Assembly: GCA_030642225.1 (NCBI GenBank)
Contig: DAOWOC010000026.1
Coordinates: 1 to 8,751 of the forward strand
Direction: 5' to 3'
Origin: Deltaproteobacteria bacterium
GTDB lineage: Bacteria > Desulfobacterota > DAOWOC01
DNA length: 8,751 bases
Shown here: positions 1-7,383 of the stretch, in pieces
Position numbering within the stretch: position 1 is the first letter of the stretch
Layout of the letters: every line of letters starts with the position of its first letter
Program-made: the position numbers and the translations under genes
The notes under the pieces: generated by a model
What the model saw: the letters and a program-made list of their open reading frames with translations, nothing else
Told to the model about the DNA's origin: nothing
The model's database searches: none

Positions 1-1109
1 GGATACTGCCTGACGGCGAGCTGATCAAACTTGGTGATCCTGATGAATGGTTCTCCGGCGATGGCCCGGGACCGAGCCTGAGAGGGATTATGCGTGGTCA
101 TGTAGGCGCTCTTGGTGGCATGGGTATTTTTACAAAGATTGCGATTAAGCTTCATAGTTGGCCCGGACCTCCCAGGATTGAAACCGAAGCCGGTGGGACA
201 TTTGTGGCATACAAAGTTAAAGAGCCGCTTAAAAGATCAAAAATTTATATGGTTGATCTGCCGAATTATGAGAAATTGGCTGATTTCATGTATGCAGTGG
301 GGGATGCGGAAATCGCGTATTCAGTTATAAGGGTAGGCGGGCCTGAACACCTTTTTGCCATCCTTGCAGGAGCAATTTCAAACCAGACCTATCTTGACTG
401 GCATGATGCCGGCATGATCAGCGCTGCTGCAGATGAGTTTAATCATCCCTGTATTGCCCTGATTTATGCCAATTCTGATCGTGAATTTGACTTTCAGGAC
501 AAACTCTTTAATGAAATTGTGGAAGATGTTGGCGGCACAATCCCTAATGCAATGAATGAGTCTCCGTTTAAGGAGCTTTTGAGCGAGGAATTTCCTGTTT
601 TTCTCATAGGCAATGATACTCACTGGGCACATCATGGCGGCGGTTTTGTAATCAATGCCGGATACATGGGGACAACAGATTCAGTGGTACGTCATCAGGG
701 GCTGCCTGCTGAAGAGCTTAAAGGGAAATACATGGAACGTGGCGGGATATTAAAGGACGGGCTTGATTCCACTTATCATAATTCCTTTGATAATAATTCA
801 TATATCTACATGGAACTTGAATATCATTATGATGCAGCGGATCCGGAGTCAGTTAACGAATCAAGAAGGTGTATAGCTGAGGAGCGTGAGACAAGACGGG
901 AAGAGAAAGATGGTTTTGAGGTACAGGATATCGGCCTCTGTGTCGGTGATGCCAATGCTACAGTTCAGGAACGTCTTGAAGAATTAGGGCCATTGTATAA
1001 TGATTTTCATATTTGGCAGGAACGTATTAAAAGGGCATTGGACCCTAATGACGTTGTTGACAGGAGTACTTATGGGATAGGAACCAAAGGAAGAGACCTG
1101 AAGGTTTAG
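1..1109 (+). CDS. FAD-binding VAO/PCMH-fold oxidoreductase, C-terminal part (5' end outside window)
   Basis: The reading frame is open from base 3 and ends with TAG at 1107-1109, giving 368 visible residues. An ATG at 90 is internal, because the 29 codons before it read ILPDGELIKLG and continue the FAD domain, so the true start lies to the left. Visible are the end of the FAD-binding domain (the LPDGE strand, then RGHVGALGGMGIFTKIAIKL, the usual last strand-loop-helix before the cap) and a cap domain of about 300 residues. Near the C-terminus, LDPNDVVDRSTYG matches the family's DPxxxxxPG-like tail. Members of this family oxidise hydroxy acids or hydroxylated aromatics through FAD; the substrate here is unknown. 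The fold and order resemble the 520-residue flavoprotein at 4280-5842, so the two are probably distant paralogs and the missing N-terminal part should be about 130-180 residues. The SCP2-like gene follows after 49 AT-rich bases, consistent with one transcript. Confidence 0.85.
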   Translation, partial: ILPDGELIKLGDPDEWFSGDGPGPSLRGIMRGHVGALGGMGIFTKIAIKLHSWPGPPRIETEAGGTFVAYKVKEPLKRSKIYMVDLPNYEKLADFMYAVGDAEIAYSVIRVGGPEHLFAILAGAISNQTYLDWHDAGMISAAADEFNHPCIALIYANSDREFDFQDKLFNEIVEDVGGTIPNAMNESPFKELLSEEFPVFLIGNDTHWAHHGGGFVINAGYMGTTDSVVRHQGLPAEELKGKYMERGGILKDGLDSTYHNSFDNNSYIYMELEYHYDAADPESVNESRRCIAEERETRREEKDGFEVQDIGLCVGDANATVQERLEELGPLYNDFHIWQERIKRALDPNDVVDRSTYGIGTKGRDLKV

Positions 1110-1158
1110 TTTGGGTTTAAATAATAATTTTAATTAATTTTTTAAAAAGGAGAAAATT

Positions 1159-1572
1159 ATGTACACATTTCCAAGCGAAGAATGGATGCATGCCTTAATT
1201 GATCTTTTAAATAAGAGTGATGATTATAAAAAGGCAGCTGCAACATGGGAGGGAAGTGTAATCTTTGCCATTGAGTCGGATGAAAAGCTTGATAAACCTT
1301 TATATTTTTATGCCAATCCTTATCATGGACAGATATCGGATCAGTGCCTTATAGACAGTCCTGATGATAAAGATGTTGATTTTTTTATTACAGGTCCATA
1401 TTCAACATGGAAGGATATTTGTAATCGTAAGCTTGACAGCATGCAGGCAATCATGAAAGGGAAACTTAAAATACAAGGCAGTATGGCCAAACTCTTGAAA
1501 CAGGTTAAGGCATCACAGGCCATGATGAAGATTTTAGGCGATATACCTACACAGTTTATTGATGAAATGTAG
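1159..1572 (+). CDS. SCP2 (sterol carrier protein 2)-like lipid/acyl carrier protein
   Basis: This 137-residue protein has no signal peptide or membrane segment and should be cytosolic. It looks like a stand-alone SCP2 domain, in length and in its pattern of strands (GSVIFAIESDE, KPLYFYANPYHG, VDFFITGPYSTWKDI) followed by a helix and the typical C-terminal segment with IMKGKLKIQGSMAKLLK at about residues 97-113. SCP2 domains form a hydrophobic tunnel that binds sterols, fatty acyl chains or acyl-CoAs; they usually have no enzyme activity of their own. The start ATG is preceded by AAAAAGGAGA at good distance. It lies between two VAO-fold flavoprotein genes, suggesting that it delivers or shields a hydrophobic substrate for them; this is inference. 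The SCP2 assignment rests on pattern recognition of a divergent family, and a structure prediction would settle it. Confidence 0.78.
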   Translation: MYTFPSEEWMHALIDLLNKSDDYKKAAATWEGSVIFAIESDEKLDKPLYFYANPYHGQISDQCLIDSPDDKDVDFFITGPYSTWKDICNRKLDSMQAIMKGKLKIQGSMAKLLKQVKASQAMMKILGDIPTQFIDEM

Positions 1573-1583
1573 TTTTGACCTAT

Positions 1584-1613
1584 TTTTAAGTGGGGGTTCG
1601 CCCCTGCTTAAAA
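1584..1613 (+). other. 13-bp RNA hairpin with UUCG loop after the SCP2-like gene
   Basis: TTTTAAGTGGGGG and CCCCTGCTTAAAA pair over 13 positions (11 Watson-Crick and two G-U wobbles) around a TTCG loop. It begins 12 bases after the stop codon of the SCP2-like gene. The closing pair is G-C, not the extra-stable C(UUCG)G form. No T-run follows the 3' arm (AAAATAAAAAG), so it does not meet the usual form of an intrinsic terminator on the + strand. It could act as a weak terminator, a 3'-end stabiliser or an mRNA processing point separating the first two genes from the next. Confidence 0.6.
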
Positions 1614-1686
1614 TAAAAAGATTAAAGGGCAGTATGATTGATGAACTCGCAGGAAGGCATCGGAATTTGTTCTTTAAGGTATTTAT

Positions 1687-1697
1687 AAAGGAGGGAG
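1687..1697 (+). promoter_or_regulatory. Strong ribosome binding site fixing a GTG start at 1704
   Basis: AAAGGAGGGAG contains a full AGGAGG core at 1689-1694, nine bases before GTG at 1704. In the same frame a TGA lies at 1698-1700, so GTG is the first possible start. The next in-frame Met is codon 61, inside the conserved domain. Confidence 0.8.
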
Positions 1698-1703
1698 TGA
1701 GCA

Positions 1704-3017
1704 GTGTCCACAACAGATGACAGATTAAGCAGTATTGTCGGATATGAGGCGGTTATCAGCGATAATGACCATATCTCCGGGCATTTCAGGGTGCCTCTTA
1801 CGGATGAGTCTGAATTGCGGGTAGTCCTCCCTGAAACAGCTGATGAGGTTCAGAAAATAGTTAAACTTGCTATTGATGAAAAAATGCCGGTTTTTACAAC
1901 ATATGACACATATTTTCCGGCAAGTGTAGCCTCTTTAAAAACAGGGATTCTACTTGATTTTAAACGTATGAATAAGATTGAAAGAATAGACCCCAAAAAT
2001 TTAATGGTTCATGTTCAGCGTGGGGTCACATTTGAACAGTTAATAACTGAACTTAAAAGATATGATATTAATCTTGCTGTGCCTGCTGTTGCGACATCAA
2101 AATCGCCGGCAGAACAGTATGTATCAAGGTGTATAACAATGAGGGCAGCGAGATATCATGAAATAGCTGCTTCAAATATGAAGGTTGTGCTTCCTGATGG
2201 CAATATACATTTATCAGGCTCTCATGCCTTATCTGAAGAGGTAGCTGATCATAAGGCAGATGGGGCCGCAAATCTTTCCCAGTGGTATTGGGGAGCTGAT
2301 GATATATACGGGATTATTACACGCGCTTCAATATGGACGTTTCCAGTCTTTGAAAAACAGAAGATACTGGCCTTTGGTTTTGACAAGTTTGAAGATGCGT
2401 CTGCTTTAATCAGAAACCTTCCCAGAAGGGAGGTCTGTACCATGGCGATTGTCTTAAATACAATGGCCTTTAAGGAAAAAACAGGAGTGGAAGATAGTGG
2501 CCTTAACCCCTGGATTGCAATCATAGGGATAGAAGGGATGGATAAGCTTGTTGATTTAAGGGAAAAGATTGCCATTGATATGGCAGAAGAAAAGGGTGCG
2601 AATAATTTAACTCATCTTTTGGATGATAAAACAGATATGTTTGAGGTTCCATGGTATTCAATGGAATCTTCGCGTTTGGGTTTTTATTCCCTTTTTAACA
2701 GGGTTTCCGAGTTTGACAGTATTGTTGAAAAATCAGGTTTACCTCTGGAGGATATAGGCATGTTGGCTGTTTCTATCTCAAACGGAAGCGGTGTATGGCT
2801 TGAATATGAATTCCCAAAAGATACTGAATCATCAAAGATTGATGAGTTGGGAATCAGTCTTGCTTCAGCCGGCGCTTTTTTTGACAGGCCACATGGAAAA
2901 CTTGCTGAGAGTATTTATTCTAAAATGGATGGATCTTATATCAGGCATATAAAAAGGATAAAGACCATGCTTGATCCTCATAACATTTTGAATCCAGGTA
3001 TTCCTGTGACATTATAG
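1704..3017 (+). CDS. GlcE-like VAO/PCMH-fold subunit with degenerate FAD-binding motifs
   Basis: This 437-residue cytosolic protein has the fold of FAD_binding_4 oxidoreductases. It has the lead strand LRVVLPETADEVQKIVKLA (about 38-56), the strand GILLDFKRMNKIERID (81-96), VVLPDG (161-166) and the C-terminal tail MLDPHNILNPG. The two glycine-rich FAD-binding segments are missing. Residues 62-80 (PVFTTYDTYFPASVASLKT) contain no glycine, where the neighbour at 4280-5842 has SSGFNHGGMCIPRRGG. At 139-147 YVSRCITMR replaces the neighbour's YVARGGGAT. The frame is open and well kept, so this is not decay. In glycolate oxidase, GlcE is likewise a GlcD-like partner subunit; here it probably serves a structural or substrate-binding role and may bind no FAD, or bind it in another way. 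It starts with GTG and is followed after 12 bases by the CCG iron-sulfur gene, suggesting translational coupling and a shared complex. Confidence 0.82.
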   Translation: MSTTDDRLSSIVGYEAVISDNDHISGHFRVPLTDESELRVVLPETADEVQKIVKLAIDEKMPVFTTYDTYFPASVASLKTGILLDFKRMNKIERIDPKNLMVHVQRGVTFEQLITELKRYDINLAVPAVATSKSPAEQYVSRCITMRAARYHEIAASNMKVVLPDGNIHLSGSHALSEEVADHKADGAANLSQWYWGADDIYGIITRASIWTFPVFEKQKILAFGFDKFEDASALIRNLPRREVCTMAIVLNTMAFKEKTGVEDSGLNPWIAIIGIEGMDKLVDLREKIAIDMAEEKGANNLTHLLDDKTDMFEVPWYSMESSRLGFYSLFNRVSEFDSIVEKSGLPLEDIGMLAVSISNGSGVWLEYEFPKDTESSKIDELGISLASAGAFFDRPHGKLAESIYSKMDGSYIRHIKRIKTMLDPHNILNPGIPVTL

Positions 3018-3029
3018 GGGGAGTGAATT

Positions 3030-4262
3030 ATGGATTATAATGCAAAGCTTGCGAGAAATGTAAAGCCATTAATGGAATACCGTAATGATGCATGGAAATG
3101 TGTACGGTGCGGATTGTGCAGGATGGTGGATGCCCAGACAATTGTAGATCAGGAATATGTTGATAATTGTCCTGCAGGCATTCTGAATAAATTTGAACTT
3201 TTTTATCCGGCTGGAAGACAGGAATTGATAAGGTGTCTTACAGCAGAACCGCCTGAGATTGATATTGACGATCTATCAGATGAAACTTTAAATGCAATTT
3301 TTACGTGTACAGGTTGCGGAAATTGTCAGCTTATATGTAATGAGATGAAAGGTCTTGAACCTACCAATGCGTTTCAGGCATTGAAGGCCTGGGCAATAGA
3401 GAGATATGGATTAAAAAAAGAACATCATAATCTTATCCAAAGCATACTAAATTATGATAACCCATGGATGGCTCCTCGCTCGACACGCAGCAGGTGGACA
3501 AGAAAACTTGATTTTAATATCAAAGATGCAAGCAAAGAGAAGGTTGATATTTTATATTTTCCTGGTTGTAATGCATCATATGTACCTGAAATTAATTTAA
3601 CGGCCCTGGCCACGGCCAAGGTACTGCATTCGGCAGGGATTGATTTCGGTATGCTTGGTCAAAAGGAACGATGCTGCGGCAGCACAGCCTTCAGGATTGG
3701 GGCAGTTGAGATGTTTGAGGCATATAAGGAAGAAAATATTAAACAACTCAATTCCCTTGGCATTAAAACCATGGTAACCGCGTGTGCCGGATGTCACAGC
3801 ACATTTTCACATAATTATGCCGGCAGGCTTGATTTTGAAGTTGTGCATGTTGTTGAATATCTGGAACGAATGATCGCTGATGGACAGATAGAATTTAAAA
3901 ACGATTTAAATCTTAAGGTAACCTATCATGATCCATGTCATATCGGAAGATATAGTTCAATCTATGATGCCCCGAGGAAAGTGCTTGAGGCATTGCCCGG
4001 TGTGCAGTTTAAGGAGATGAAGAGGATAAGAGAAAACAGCTTGTGTTGTGGATCAGGCGGTGGTGTAAAGACGGCATATGGTGATATGGCTCTTACTATG
4101 GCTGGTCAAAGGCTTGATGAAGCGCGTGATTTTGCAGATGCTGATGTTGTTGTAAGTTGCTGCCCGTTTTGTGAAATAAACCTTGGTGAGGCCGCTAAAG
4201 CGAGAGATGATGGCATGAAAGTGCTGGATTTGCTTGAGCTGGTTGATGATGCCATGAGGTAA
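3030..4262 (+). CDS. GlcF/HdrB-like iron-sulfur protein with two ferredoxin motifs and two CCG domains
   Basis: This 410-residue electron-transfer protein has no membrane segment. The N-terminal part carries two [4Fe-4S] motifs: C24-x2-C27-x2-C30 with C47-Pro, and C93-x2-C96-x2-C99-x3-C103. Two cysteine-rich CCG domains follow. The first has C180, C215-C216 and C252-x2-C255, the second C303, C339-C340 and C378-x2-C381. All five cysteines are present in each, matching the pattern that in HdrB holds non-cubane [4Fe-4S] clusters; cluster content here is inferred. Length and domain order match GlcF (about 407 residues) and related lactate and glycerol-3-phosphate dehydrogenase subunits, which pass electrons from a flavin subunit to quinone or another carrier. 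GGGGGAG overlapping the previous stop codon serves as ribosome binding site. It sits between two VAO-fold genes with gaps of 12 and 17 bases, so it is most likely their electron acceptor subunit. Confidence 0.93.
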   Translation: MDYNAKLARNVKPLMEYRNDAWKCVRCGLCRMVDAQTIVDQEYVDNCPAGILNKFELFYPAGRQELIRCLTAEPPEIDIDDLSDETLNAIFTCTGCGNCQLICNEMKGLEPTNAFQALKAWAIERYGLKKEHHNLIQSILNYDNPWMAPRSTRSRWTRKLDFNIKDASKEKVDILYFPGCNASYVPEINLTALATAKVLHSAGIDFGMLGQKERCCGSTAFRIGAVEMFEAYKEENIKQLNSLGIKTMVTACAGCHSTFSHNYAGRLDFEVVHVVEYLERMIADGQIEFKNDLNLKVTYHDPCHIGRYSSIYDAPRKVLEALPGVQFKEMKRIRENSLCCGSGGGVKTAYGDMALTMAGQRLDEARDFADADVVVSCCPFCEINLGEAAKARDDGMKVLDLLELVDDAMR

Positions 4263-4279
4263 TTTAAGGAGAAAAAATC

Positions 4280-5842
4280 ATGGATATAGTTAGCAATCCA
4301 GGAATAAATTCTGAAAATATTGAAGCAGTGGTTGAAAAGCTTAAAAATGCTATTGGTGACAAATGGGTAAGCAAAGACCCCGCCGTACTTGCGGCATATT
4401 CAAGGGATTTTACCATATCCCCGGGTAATTGGCCTAATGTTGTGGTTTTGCCTGGGTCGACTGAAGATGTGCAAAAAATAATAAAAATTGCAAATGAGAA
4501 TGTGATACCTGTGGTTCCCATGTCATCAGGTTTTAATCATGGAGGCATGTGTATCCCGAGGCGTGGCGGCATTATGGTCGATTTACTCAAGAGAATGGAT
4601 AAGGTCATTGATGTTGATGAAGAGAGTATGACCATAACAATCCAGTCAGGGGTACGTAATGCAGTGACATATGCTGAAGTTAACAGGCGTTTTGCAGAGG
4701 ATAGCGGCAGAAAACTGACTGCCTGCCTTCCCCTGACCATGGGGAGTGCTTCTACTCTTGCCAATTATGTTGCAAGGGGAGGGGGAGCGACCTTGCTGCG
4801 CCATGGTAATACACCTGAATCCATAGTTAATATGACTTGGGTTCTTCCTGATGGCGAGGTACTTAAAACCGGGCCATCTGCTATTCCCAATGTAGGTGTA
4901 ATCCCTCAGCCTTTTGGCCTTGGGCCTGATATTGCCGGTATGCTGATAAATGCAAGCGGTATATTCGGGATGTGCACTGAAATGACTATAAAAATATTTC
5001 CGGAGCCAAAGATAGAAGAGTTGATGGTATTTGATCTTGAGGATCCTGAAGATAATGCCTTTGAAAATGTTATTGAATTTGTTTACAGGGTCTGTCGTGA
5101 GGATATTTGTGAGATGGTTTATAAGGCCCATGGCGGGACAATGGCAAATGCATCACCTGATCCGGAAGTAAATCGTGAAGATCTTGCCGAGAGCATGGGG
5201 GAGCATATACTGCTTGCAGTAGTTGCCGGAGATAGTGAAGAAGAGATCGTATGCAAGGCTGAGAGGGTTGAAAAAATTGCCATAGAGTGCGGCCTTTATA
5301 AAGTATTGCTTGAGATGTTTGCCGAGGCCTTTGGCGGGGTTGAGAAATTGGGGTTTGCCAGGGGCATGAGGACAAGGATAGGTACGGAATTAGGCAGGGT
5401 TATGGGAGGCAAGGGAAGTTTTCAGTGGATGGCATGTTGTCCCAAACTCGAAAAAATACCTGCAATAGCAAGGGACTATGACCAGTTACTTGAAAAATAC
5501 TGGAAGCCAACAGACCCCAATTATCCTCGTAAACGCACAATGGCCGGCACAGCTATTCAGGGACCGTTCCAGTTTGGCAGGATGGGAACCCTTGAATATG
5601 ATTTCTGGTGGGATCCAGGCAATGTTGAGAATGTAAAAAGAGCGACACAGATGATCAAAAAAGGCGTGGAACTTGATTTAAAGCATGGCGCACCATTATG
5701 GAGAAATATGTATGATCACGGTGAAACACATCTACCGATGTTAGGGAGTTATTTTGATCTCTTAAAAAAGACCAAAAAAGAGTTTGACCCTAATAATCTT
5801 ATGCATCCGGATATTATTCCATGCACAGATGATTATATATAG
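4280..5842 (+). CDS. FAD-binding VAO/PCMH-fold oxidoreductase (GlcD-like catalytic subunit)
   Basis: This complete 520-residue flavoprotein is close in length to GlcD (499) and p-cresol methylhydroxylase flavoprotein (about 520). The FAD domain covers about residues 40-240. It has VVVLPGSTEDVQKIIKIA (54-71), the diphosphate loop MSSGFNHGGMCIPRRGG (81-97), VDLLKRMDKVIDVDE, the YVARGGGAT segment, VLPDGEVLKTG, then GIFGMCTEMTIKIFPEP leading into the cap. The tail FDPNNLMHPDIIP is the usual C-terminal motif. No signal peptide is seen. It probably oxidises a hydroxy acid, alcohol or hydroxybenzyl-type carbon and passes electrons to the CCG protein just upstream; the substrate cannot be read from the sequence. 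AAGGAGA lies seven bases before the ATG, 17 bases after the preceding stop. A covalent FAD link is possible in this family, but I cannot identify a linking residue. Confidence 0.88.
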   Translation: MDIVSNPGINSENIEAVVEKLKNAIGDKWVSKDPAVLAAYSRDFTISPGNWPNVVVLPGSTEDVQKIIKIANENVIPVVPMSSGFNHGGMCIPRRGGIMVDLLKRMDKVIDVDEESMTITIQSGVRNAVTYAEVNRRFAEDSGRKLTACLPLTMGSASTLANYVARGGGATLLRHGNTPESIVNMTWVLPDGEVLKTGPSAIPNVGVIPQPFGLGPDIAGMLINASGIFGMCTEMTIKIFPEPKIEELMVFDLEDPEDNAFENVIEFVYRVCREDICEMVYKAHGGTMANASPDPEVNREDLAESMGEHILLAVVAGDSEEEIVCKAERVEKIAIECGLYKVLLEMFAEAFGGVEKLGFARGMRTRIGTELGRVMGGKGSFQWMACCPKLEKIPAIARDYDQLLEKYWKPTDPNYPRKRTMAGTAIQGPFQFGRMGTLEYDFWWDPGNVENVKRATQMIKKGVELDLKHGAPLWRNMYDHGETHLPMLGSYFDLLKKTKKEFDPNNLMHPDIIPCTDDYI

Positions 5843-5854
5843 TTGTTAAGGTAA

Positions 5855-5897
5855 AGATTTATTAAGGCTTAAATTAAAGTAAAGCCTTAATAAATTT
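5855..5897 (+). other. Long AT-rich inverted repeat between the flavoprotein and CrtI-like genes
   Basis: ATTTATTAAGGCTT (5857-5870) and AAGCCTTAATAAAT (5882-5895) are exact reverse complements, 14 bp, around an 11-base spacer; one G-U and one A-U pair extend the stem to 16. It fills most of the 87-base gap, the largest in the right half of the window. Only three T's end the 3' arm (AAATTTG), so a classical terminator is doubtful. It could be a partial terminator, a processing site or, as DNA, an operator for a dimeric regulator. Confidence 0.65.
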
Positions 5898-5916
5898 GAT
5901 GCCTGATTTATATATA

Positions 5917-5922
5917 AAAGGA
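5917..5922 (+). promoter_or_regulatory. Ribosome binding site fixing a GTG start at 5930
   Basis: AAAGGA lies seven bases before GTG at 5930. An in-frame TAA at 5915-5917 rules out any upstream start, and a start at the first internal Met would remove the N-terminal FAD-binding GxGxxG motif. GTG 5930 is therefore the only reasonable start. Confidence 0.75.
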
Positions 5923-5929
5923 TAGTCCT

Positions 5930-7348
5930 GTGTCAGATAAAAAAAAGGTAGTAATAATTGGAGCAGGAATTGGCGGGGCAGCGCTGTCTGCATTACTCGC
6001 ACAAAAAGGTTTTGCAGTGACAGTGCTTGAGAGGAATGAGTTTGCCGGTGGTAAGGGGGCGAGCTATGAACGTGACGGTTTTATCTGTGACATGGGGGTA
6101 CATTACACTGGCCGGGGTGCAAAAGGGCCCCATGGACAGGTTGCAAGGGCTGTTAACGCCGACCTTAAATTTATAGAAAAAGATCCTTTTGTAAAATTAA
6201 TGAAAGGAAAGCGTTTTGTTAAGTTGCCCCTGAAGTTTACAGGTTTAGTTACACTTGCCAGGCTTGCTCTTTTGAGTGGTGTCAAACCCTGGAATTTTTT
6301 TGGCGCATATAGGGCATTTTCAAAATTAGTCAGTATAAATAATGAAAAAGAAGCAGAAAAGTATGATGATATTCCATTAAAGGACTTTGTCTCAAAATAT
6401 ACTAAAGATGAAGAATTTCATAGACTTATTGATGTTTTTTCCGGGCTTTTGTTTGTCATCCCGGCATCTGAAGCATCAGCCGGAGAGTTTATGTGGAGTT
6501 TTTCAACATGGGCCAAAGGCGCTTCTTCGGCATATCCCAAAGGAGGATTCAGGGAAATAGCCATCTCTTTTTTAAGGGCAGCCCGGAGAGAAGGCGCAAA
6601 TATTCTTTATAAGAAAAAGGTAAGTTTAATAAAAATTGATGATGAACAGGTTAAAGGTGTTGAGGTTGATGGAGAATTTTATGAGGCAGACATAGTTATA
6701 AGTAATGCAGGTATTAAAAGAACCATAAGCATGGCCGGGGAAGAAAATTTTTCAGCTGACTATGTTAAACATGCCATGTCGCTCAAGGATTCTGCAGGAG
6801 CTGTTACAATAAAATACGCGCTTGATTATCAGCCGAGTGATATGCCAATTATTATGCAATATGAAGGGGACGCAAGTTTTTCAAAAAATCTTGAAGAGAT
6901 GGAAAATGGTATTGCCCCTGTAGATCCTGCGCTTTTTATACCAAGCCCGACATTGTCTGACCCTGATCTTGCGCCTGAGGGAAAACATCTCTTACTTATC
7001 GGAACAATTGTACCCGAATCACTTTCTTCCTCAGATATTGCGGAAAAGGTGCTTGATAATATGGAGAAAAAGATGCTCCGGCTTTTTCCCGGCATTGAAA
7101 AACATATTATATGGAAACACCGGACTAATCTGAGTTATATAGATATGATGGGCGGACGCGGCAGCGGCGAGGTAATAGGCATAGCACAGAGTTATGATCA
7201 GGTTGGCAGGAATAAACCAGATGTCAGGATGCCGGTATCAGGGTTATATCTTGTTGGATGCGATGCTGGTGGAAGAGGTATAGGAACGGAACAGGCATCA
7301 GATAGTGCATTAAAAGTTAGCGAACTTATTGTTAACAAATATATCTAA
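5930..7348 (+). CDS. CrtI/retinol saturase-like FAD-dependent oxidoreductase
   Basis: This 472-residue protein starts with a Rossmann FAD motif: VVIIGAGIGGAALSALLA has GxGxxG at 11-16, Glu34 ends the second strand (VLERN), and GGK follows at 40-42. The C-terminal FAD motif GLYLVGCDAGGRGIGTE is at 438-454. Between them lie a region beginning DMGVHYTGRGAKGP and a YPKGGFREIAISFLRAARREGANILY segment, typical of the phytoene desaturase/all-trans-retinol 13,14-reductase superfamily. These enzymes desaturate, saturate or isomerise double bonds in hydrophobic molecules, though many bacterial members have no known substrate. No carotenoid genes are present here, so a carotenoid role is not supported. 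It directly precedes the ferredoxin-like and AOR-like genes by 35 bases. It may be the flavin component of that system, as AorC is in AorABC, although AorC belongs to a different flavoprotein family; this is inference. Confidence 0.9.
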   Translation: MSDKKKVVIIGAGIGGAALSALLAQKGFAVTVLERNEFAGGKGASYERDGFICDMGVHYTGRGAKGPHGQVARAVNADLKFIEKDPFVKLMKGKRFVKLPLKFTGLVTLARLALLSGVKPWNFFGAYRAFSKLVSINNEKEAEKYDDIPLKDFVSKYTKDEEFHRLIDVFSGLLFVIPASEASAGEFMWSFSTWAKGASSAYPKGGFREIAISFLRAARREGANILYKKKVSLIKIDDEQVKGVEVDGEFYEADIVISNAGIKRTISMAGEENFSADYVKHAMSLKDSAGAVTIKYALDYQPSDMPIIMQYEGDASFSKNLEEMENGIAPVDPALFIPSPTLSDPDLAPEGKHLLLIGTIVPESLSSSDIAEKVLDNMEKKMLRLFPGIEKHIIWKHRTNLSYIDMMGGRGSGEVIGIAQSYDQVGRNKPDVRMPVSGLYLVGCDAGGRGIGTEQASDSALKVSELIVNKYI

Positions 7349-7383
7349 AATTTCTTAAAACATTAATATTAAGGAGATTAGTT

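Noticed and set aside
90..1109. ATG at 90 as the start of the first gene.
   Set aside because: The frame is open to the window edge and the upstream 29 codons encode a conserved part of the FAD domain (LPDGE motif); no ribosome binding site precedes the ATG.
1634..1720. Small open frame of 28 codons starting ATG at 1634 and overlapping the GTG start at 1704 by 17 bases.
   Set aside because: It has only a weak AAAGGG four bases upstream, no recognisable sequence, and could be chance. A coupling leader peptide remains possible but is not supported.
4646..5131. 161-codon open frame on the minus strand inside the 520-residue flavoprotein gene.
   Set aside because: It lies wholly antisense to a clear conserved gene, and its translation has no family features; it is a shadow of the coding pattern.
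5896..5920. Possible promoter with TTGATG and TATATA before the CrtI-like gene.
   Set aside because: The two boxes are only about nine bases apart instead of 16-18, and AT-rich matches are expected by chance here.
5930..7348. Carotenoid biosynthesis as the role of the CrtI-like gene.
   Set aside because: No phytoene synthase, GGPP synthase or cyclase is present, and this superfamily has many members outside carotenoid pathways.
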